Assembly (NCBI RefSeq): GCF_017654605.1 | Contig: NZ_CP072113.1 | Location: 868,001-932,000, forward strand | Origin: Yimella sp. cx-51 | Lineage (GTDB): Bacteria > Actinomycetota > Actinomycetes > Actinomycetales > Dermatophilaceae | Length of the DNA stretch: 64,000 nucleotides | Reading direction: 5' to 3' | The notes under the pieces: model-generated | The model's input: only the letters and a program-made list of their open reading frames with translations | Database searches by the model: none | Told to the model about the DNA's origin: nothing | Program-made: the position numbers and the translations under genes | Shown here: positions 60,290 to 64,000 of the stretch, in pieces | Layout of the letters: the number at the start of each line of letters is the position of its first letter | Position numbering within the stretch: the stretch's first letter is position 1

Positions 60290-61738
60290 ATGAGCATCGG
60301 TCATGTCGGGTCGCGTGATGACTCCTACCCGGGTGAAGCGGCTGAGTGCGCGGACGCGGTGCAATCGGTGGTGGGTGATGTGCGCCGGCTTGCTCAGATC
60401 TCGTCGAATCTGACTGATGTGGAGTTGACTGCTGCCGCGCGGGCGTTGGCGGTGGTGATGCAGCAGGCCGAAGCGGCTCTGGTGGCGGTGACCTCGGATG
60501 CGATCGAGCGGGGCGCGGTGTACCGGTCGACAGCGGCGGACGCGTGCCAGTGGGTGCAACGCCTGTCGACCGGTGAGCCCGTCGCCGCTCTGGTCGGTGC
60601 TGAAACAGCCTCTCTTGCAGGGCCTCCGGTGCCGGCTGCCACCGAAGCCGAGAGCGCCGGTGTCGAGGGCGATGATTCTCAGGGAGGCGGTCTGTCTGCG
60701 GGCGGGATGGAACCGGCGCATGCCTCGCGGGTGGCGAAGCTGGCGGACGCGTGCTTGGTGCCGGCGAACCGGGTACTGCGTGACGCAGTGACCACAGGGG
60801 CGGTGAACACCAGCGTCGCCAAGACCGCGTTGGATCACACGCCACGCGTGGCGGCCGTGCTGGATGGTGCGGAGCGTGATCAGATTTTCGGGTGGTACCT
60901 CTCGCTCGACCCGGGCGCCGGATCAAAGCAGGTGCGTGAACTGACCAAGCGGATCATCGCCGAGTACGGCGAAGACCAGCTCGATGCTGATGAGGACACG
61001 CAACAGCGGTACGAATCGTTGTCCTGGTCTGAACTCCCGGACGGGATGGTGCGGTTGATCGCGGATTTGTCGCAGGATCACGCGGAGCAGGTCAAGCACG
61101 CGATCGGGGCGTTGTCGGCACCCGCACCAGCGTCGGACTGTTGCGACGATGTGTTCCACCGTCATGACGTCGGGGCGAGGCCCACGGGTACGGCGGATGT
61201 GCGGGTGCCGGGCAAGCGCCGCGCGGACGCGTTACTGAAGCTGATCACCATGGGCGCTGCCGCGGTGGATGACGATGGACGGGTGCGGACGTTCGGATCG
61301 GCTCGGATTGTGGTCACGATCGATTTCGATGCGTTGGCGAAAGCAGTGGCTGGGCTCGGTGTTTCGCAGGGTGGGGTGGGTATCACCCCGGAGACGGTGC
61401 GACAACTCGCGTGTGATGCGGAGATCATCCCGATGGTCCTCGGCTCCACATCGCAACCTTTGGATGTGGGCCGGCGCAAACGCCTGGTCGACAAAGAGTT
61501 ACGCCTGGCGGTGATGCAGCGTGATCGGCACTGCACCTTTGATGGGTGTGATCGTCCGCCGGTGATGTGCGAGGTGCACCATGTCGTGTCGTGGTGGGCC
61601 GGCGGGGTGACGAGTTTGTTGAATTCGGCGTTGCTGTGCGGCACGCATCACCGCATCGTGCACCGCGACGACCTCACGGCAACCGTTACCGGTGAGCGCG
61701 TGACCTGGCAACACGCCAAAGCCGCCAAGGTGGCGTGA
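60290..61738 (+). CDS. DUF222/13E12-repeat protein with C-terminal HNH endonuclease motif
   Basis: 482 residues. The N-terminal DUF222 region (about 20-330) is helical. The C terminus has LRLAVMQRDRHCTFDGCDRPP, then CEVHHVVSWWAGG and NSALLCGTHHRIVH, which together form the HNH zinc/nuclease motif with its Cys and His ligands intact. Such 13E12-repeat proteins are abundant and mobile in actinobacteria; in mycobacteria several are LexA-regulated (recalled). A LexA-like box precedes this one. GGGGAGGGGG is the ribosome binding site. The role is unknown, possibly a homing or damage-associated nuclease. Confidence 0.93.
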   Translation: MSIGHVGSRDDSYPGEAAECADAVQSVVGDVRRLAQISSNLTDVELTAAARALAVVMQQAEAALVAVTSDAIERGAVYRSTAADACQWVQRLSTGEPVAALVGAETASLAGPPVPAATEAESAGVEGDDSQGGGLSAGGMEPAHASRVAKLADACLVPANRVLRDAVTTGAVNTSVAKTALDHTPRVAAVLDGAERDQIFGWYLSLDPGAGSKQVRELTKRIIAEYGEDQLDADEDTQQRYESLSWSELPDGMVRLIADLSQDHAEQVKHAIGALSAPAPASDCCDDVFHRHDVGARPTGTADVRVPGKRRADALLKLITMGAAAVDDDGRVRTFGSARIVVTIDFDALAKAVAGLGVSQGGVGITPETVRQLACDAEIIPMVLGSTSQPLDVGRRKRLVDKELRLAVMQRDRHCTFDGCDRPPVMCEVHHVVSWWAGGVTSLLNSALLCGTHHRIVHRDDLTATVTGERVTWQHAKAAKVA

Positions 61739-61979
61739 GCGAGGGTGACGGGAGATCGAGGTTCACCGTGGTGCGCCTCAACCGTGCGGTGGCGGTCACC
61801 TCGCTGGGCTATGAGCTGGACAGGCTGACCTCTCAGCTGCACGAGCCGGAGGTGGATGCTCGCGCGAGCCCGTTTGAGCCGGGGCAGTCCGGGCTGACGG
61901 CCGGCGTGATGAGCCTGACGGTGCATCCGCTGACACGAGCGGCGGGAGCAGCAGCCCAGATGCCTCAGCAGCAAGCGAG
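61739..61979. other. Spacer between the HNH gene and the DUF2330 gene
   Basis: A 241-bp stretch with no supported gene. Short open frames exist on both strands but lack ribosome binding sites or family motifs. Confidence 0.5.
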
Positions 61980-63059
61980 TCAGCGCGCCTGGGCTCGGAG
62001 CCGGCGGAAACGTCCGGCCATTCGCACCACCAGTGCCACGACGACGGCGCCCAGCGCGAGCACCGCGAACGCGAACTGGTCCGGAGTGAACACGTACTTG
62101 TCGTTCCAGGCGACTGGTTGGTGAGCCTCGTCCGTCGCAGCGCGACCAAACGTGAAGTCGCTGACCACCTGCGTCGACGGCTTGTTGAAGCTCTGCTCGA
62201 TCACCGTCAGGTAAGGCGCCTTCGCAACTGCGGTACGGAGCGGTGCTGTCACGTAGCCGGAGCGGGTGCGCATATCTGCTGCGAACCTGGTTTCTGCCGT
62301 AGTGGTGCGGGCGGAAGCGTCCGTGCGGCGCACTCGGTGATCACTGAGGACGTACGTCGTCACGGTCGGGCGAGTGGTTGCGGCACGTGAAAGCTGCATC
62401 GGGTAGACGAAGGTCTTGTCGGGATAACTCATAGTGACCGGCGGGATCGCACCGTCAAGTTCCTTGCCCTCGGCGGTCAGTTGCATCGCAACGAACGCCC
62501 AACCCCGAGCCACGTATTGATCGAGGATCTTCTGCACAGCGGGGCGTACGACATAGCCGCGAGCGGTGAGCCATTGCCGCAGCGATGCCGGATCACCGGC
62601 GCGAAGTGTGGTGGCGCGCAGGGGTCCGAGGTCGACGCTCGAGAGTTCCTGCACCCCACTCGATGCTTCGGTGCTGGTCTCCGCGGCGCCCGACCCCACC
62701 CCGCTGTCAGGGCGCCCGACGAGGTGCCAGCGGTCCTTCTTCGTCGGGCGTGTGGCGCGATCGAGGGCGAGGAAGGTGTCTTCGTGAGCGAGCGAAACCG
62801 TCGCCGGCGCAGGTGTGGGTACGACGAGGCCGGCGTCCTCGACCTTCGAGCGCACCAACAGACTCATCGTCACGTCCGTCCGGTCATTCGCGTGGACGAC
62901 GAGAGCCTTCTCCGTCGGCACGGTGAGGGTCGATCCCTCACGAGCGAACATGCCACCGCAGGCACATGCGTCGGCAGACGGGAGTGCGACGAAACTCATC
63001 ACTGCGGCCATCACGGCAGTCAGCAGCAACTGAATCCGGCGACCGGTCCATGCGTTCAT
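61980..63059 (-). CDS. DUF2330 domain membrane protein
   Basis: 359 residues. A signal peptide (about 8-30) ends at ADACACGGMF, where conserved cysteines begin the DUF2330 domain; TEKALVVHANDRTDVTMSLL and later LPAR-like segments fit the family. A C-terminal membrane helix (about 330-348) and basic tail suggest a type I membrane protein exposed outside the cell. The function of DUF2330 is unknown. The ATG at 63059 is preferred, with GGGGGCGAGG upstream. Divergent from kynA with only 24 bp between starts. Confidence 0.9.
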   Translation of the reverse strand: MNAWTGRRIQLLLTAVMAAVMSFVALPSADACACGGMFAREGSTLTVPTEKALVVHANDRTDVTMSLLVRSKVEDAGLVVPTPAPATVSLAHEDTFLALDRATRPTKKDRWHLVGRPDSGVGSGAAETSTEASSGVQELSSVDLGPLRATTLRAGDPASLRQWLTARGYVVRPAVQKILDQYVARGWAFVAMQLTAEGKELDGAIPPVTMSYPDKTFVYPMQLSRAATTRPTVTTYVLSDHRVRRTDASARTTTAETRFAADMRTRSGYVTAPLRTAVAKAPYLTVIEQSFNKPSTQVVSDFTFGRAATDEAHQPVAWNDKYVFTPDQFAFAVLALGAVVVALVVRMAGRFRRLRAQAR

Positions 63060-63070
63060 CCTCGCCCCCG

Positions 63071-63076
63071 TAGGCT
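63071..63076 (+). promoter_or_regulatory. -10-like hexamer TAGGCT for kynA
   Basis: TAGGCT ends 7 nt before the GTG at 63084. It lies inside the leader region of the divergent DUF2330 gene. Confidence 0.45.
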
Positions 63077-63083
63077 CGCAGTC

Positions 63084-63923
63084 GTGACCTCTGATGTGAC
63101 CCACGACTCATCCGGCATGTCGTACGGCGACTACCTCGACCTCGACACTCTCCTGGACGCCCAGCACACCCGGGCGGTTCCGCCGCAGCACGACGAACTG
63201 CTGTTCATCATTCAGCACCAAACCAGTGAGCTCTGGTTCAAATTGGTCATTCACGAACTGCGGTCGGCCCGTGAGCTCATCGAGGCCGACGACCTGAGCC
63301 CGGCGTTGAAGCGGCTGGCTCGGGTGAAGCACATCCAGGCCACACTCAGCGAGCAGTGGACCGTCCTCGCCACGCTGACGCCGAGCGAGTACGCCCAGTT
63401 CCGGAGGTTCCTCGCAACCTCCAGTGGTTTCCAGTCGCTGCAGTACCGCATCGTCGAATTCATGCTCGGCAACAAGAACCCCGACATGGTGCGCGTCTTC
63501 GACGGCCGCCCTGAGGCCATCGCGCAACTCGAGGAGGAGTTGCACCGGCCGAGCCTGTACGACGTCTTTCTGCAATTGCTGGCCCGGCGCGGTCTGCCCG
63601 TGCCGCAAGAGCTGCTGGAGCGCGACTGGTCGCAGCCGTACCGCGGCAACGAGGCGCTGGTGGACGTTTTTGCCACGGTCTACTCCGACCCGGAGAAGTA
63701 CTGGGACATCTACGAGGCCTGTGAAGAACTCGTCGACCTGGAGGACAACTTCCAGCTCTGGCGGTTCCGTCACCTGAAGACCGTCGAACGCATCATCGGC
63801 ATGGGGCGAGGCACGGGCGGGAGTGCGGGCGTGCCGTTCCTCCGACGCGCGCTCGAGCTCACGTTCTTCCCCGAGCTGTACGCCGTCCGGGGCCGCATCG
63901 CCGAAGGGACAATCGGCTCATGA
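63084..63923 (+). CDS. kynA: Tryptophan 2,3-dioxygenase
   Basis: 279 residues. LLFIIQHQTSELWFKLVIHEL contains the substrate-binding FxxxHQxxELWF motif, GYRxxE-like SLQYRIVEFMLG follows, WRFRHLKTVERIIG gives the proximal heme His, and GRGTGGSAGVPFL is the conserved substrate loop. It opens the indole ring of tryptophan to N-formylkynurenine using heme iron. GTG start. The stop overlaps the next gene (ATGA), which begins like kynureninase, so they form a kynurenine operon. Confidence 0.96.
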   Translation: MTSDVTHDSSGMSYGDYLDLDTLLDAQHTRAVPPQHDELLFIIQHQTSELWFKLVIHELRSARELIEADDLSPALKRLARVKHIQATLSEQWTVLATLTPSEYAQFRRFLATSSGFQSLQYRIVEFMLGNKNPDMVRVFDGRPEAIAQLEEELHRPSLYDVFLQLLARRGLPVPQELLERDWSQPYRGNEALVDVFATVYSDPEKYWDIYEACEELVDLEDNFQLWRFRHLKTVERIIGMGRGTGGSAGVPFLRRALELTFFPELYAVRGRIAEGTIGS

Positions 63924-64000
63924 GTGACGCATTCGAGCAGCGAGCCATCGAACTCGACGCCGCCGACCCGCTACGCCAGTACCTGGACGAATTCGTGCCG
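63920..64000 (+). CDS. kynU: Kynureninase, N-terminal fragment
   Basis: 27 residues before the window ends: a start like ERAIELDAADPL followed by LRQYLDEFVP, the standard opening of KynU. It would cleave kynurenine to anthranilate with PLP. The ATG overlaps the kynA stop by 4 bp. Identification depends on this short segment and on linkage to kynA. Confidence 0.75.
   Translation, partial: MSDAFEQRAIELDAADPLRQYLDEFVP

Noticed and set aside
61735-62124. 129-residue open frame after the HNH gene
   Set aside because: No family signal, and its second half is antisense to the DUF2330 gene.
1-64000. CRISPR arrays, tRNA or rRNA genes, prophage or transposase genes
   Set aside because: No regularly spaced repeats, cloverleaf-like or rRNA segments, and no transposase or integrase frame were found on either strand by eye.

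Overview
The window is high-GC DNA with very dense coding, frequent GTG/TTG starts and many 1-8 bp gene overlaps. WhiB, F420 biosynthesis (CofD/CofE), TIGR03089, DUF3499, DUF5719 and a 13E12-type HNH protein all point to an actinobacterium, probably a Micrococcales relative (Dermacoccaceae or Intrasporangiaceae-like). The species cannot be fixed from the sequence alone. Recalled gene order matches the Mycobacterium tuberculosis Rv3280-Rv3256c block: accD5, birA, GtrA, purK/purE, fadE25, LCP protein, TIGR03089, then fbiB/fbiA, whiB2, Rv3259, Rv3258c, manB and a SIS protein.

Layout. 0-10.6 kb: acyl-CoA carboxylase subunit (partial) divergent from a biotin ligase fused to a class III adenylyl cyclase, then a crotonase, a two-component system, GtrA, purK-purE, a UDP-sugar dehydrogenase, an F420-type oxidoreductase and an acyl-CoA dehydrogenase. 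10.6-38.4 kb: a cell-surface glycan locus with an LCP ligase, glycosyltransferases, a TagGH/Wzm-Wzt-type exporter, candidates for every step of pseudaminic acid synthesis (PseB, PseC, PseH, PseG, PseI and an SpsF-like cytidylyltransferase fused to an aldo/keto reductase), an acyl-carrier-protein module (ACP, AMP ligase, ketoreductase, PPTase-like protein) and a protein with the DEG and HP motifs of bacterial sialyltransferases. A 145-bp tandem repeat lies at 32.4-32.75 kb. 38.4-52.8 kb: DegT aminotransferase-like protein, CofE/CofD, WhiB, a giant membrane glycosyltransferase, DUF5719, and mannose metabolism (ManB, Trm112-like, SIS). 52.0-59.1 kb: TetR regulator, CoA ligase, crotonase, polar amino-acid ABC importer, and a divergent amidohydrolase. 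59.1-61.7 kb: a small disturbed zone with an 18-bp tandem repeat, a frameshifted DUF2785 pseudogene and a 13E12-type HNH gene behind a LexA-like box. 61.9-64 kb: DUF2330 protein and kynA-kynU (kynU partial).

How it fits together. The central locus can plausibly make CMP-pseudaminic acid or a relative, modify it with an ACP-borne acyl group, polymerise or attach it, export the glycan through the ABC transporter and attach it to the wall by the LCP protein. That chain is inferred from family membership and clustering. No enzyme here has been tested, and the polymer itself is unknown. Many start codons lie 6-8 nt after a TAnnnT hexamer, so leaderless transcription appears common and was used to choose several starts.
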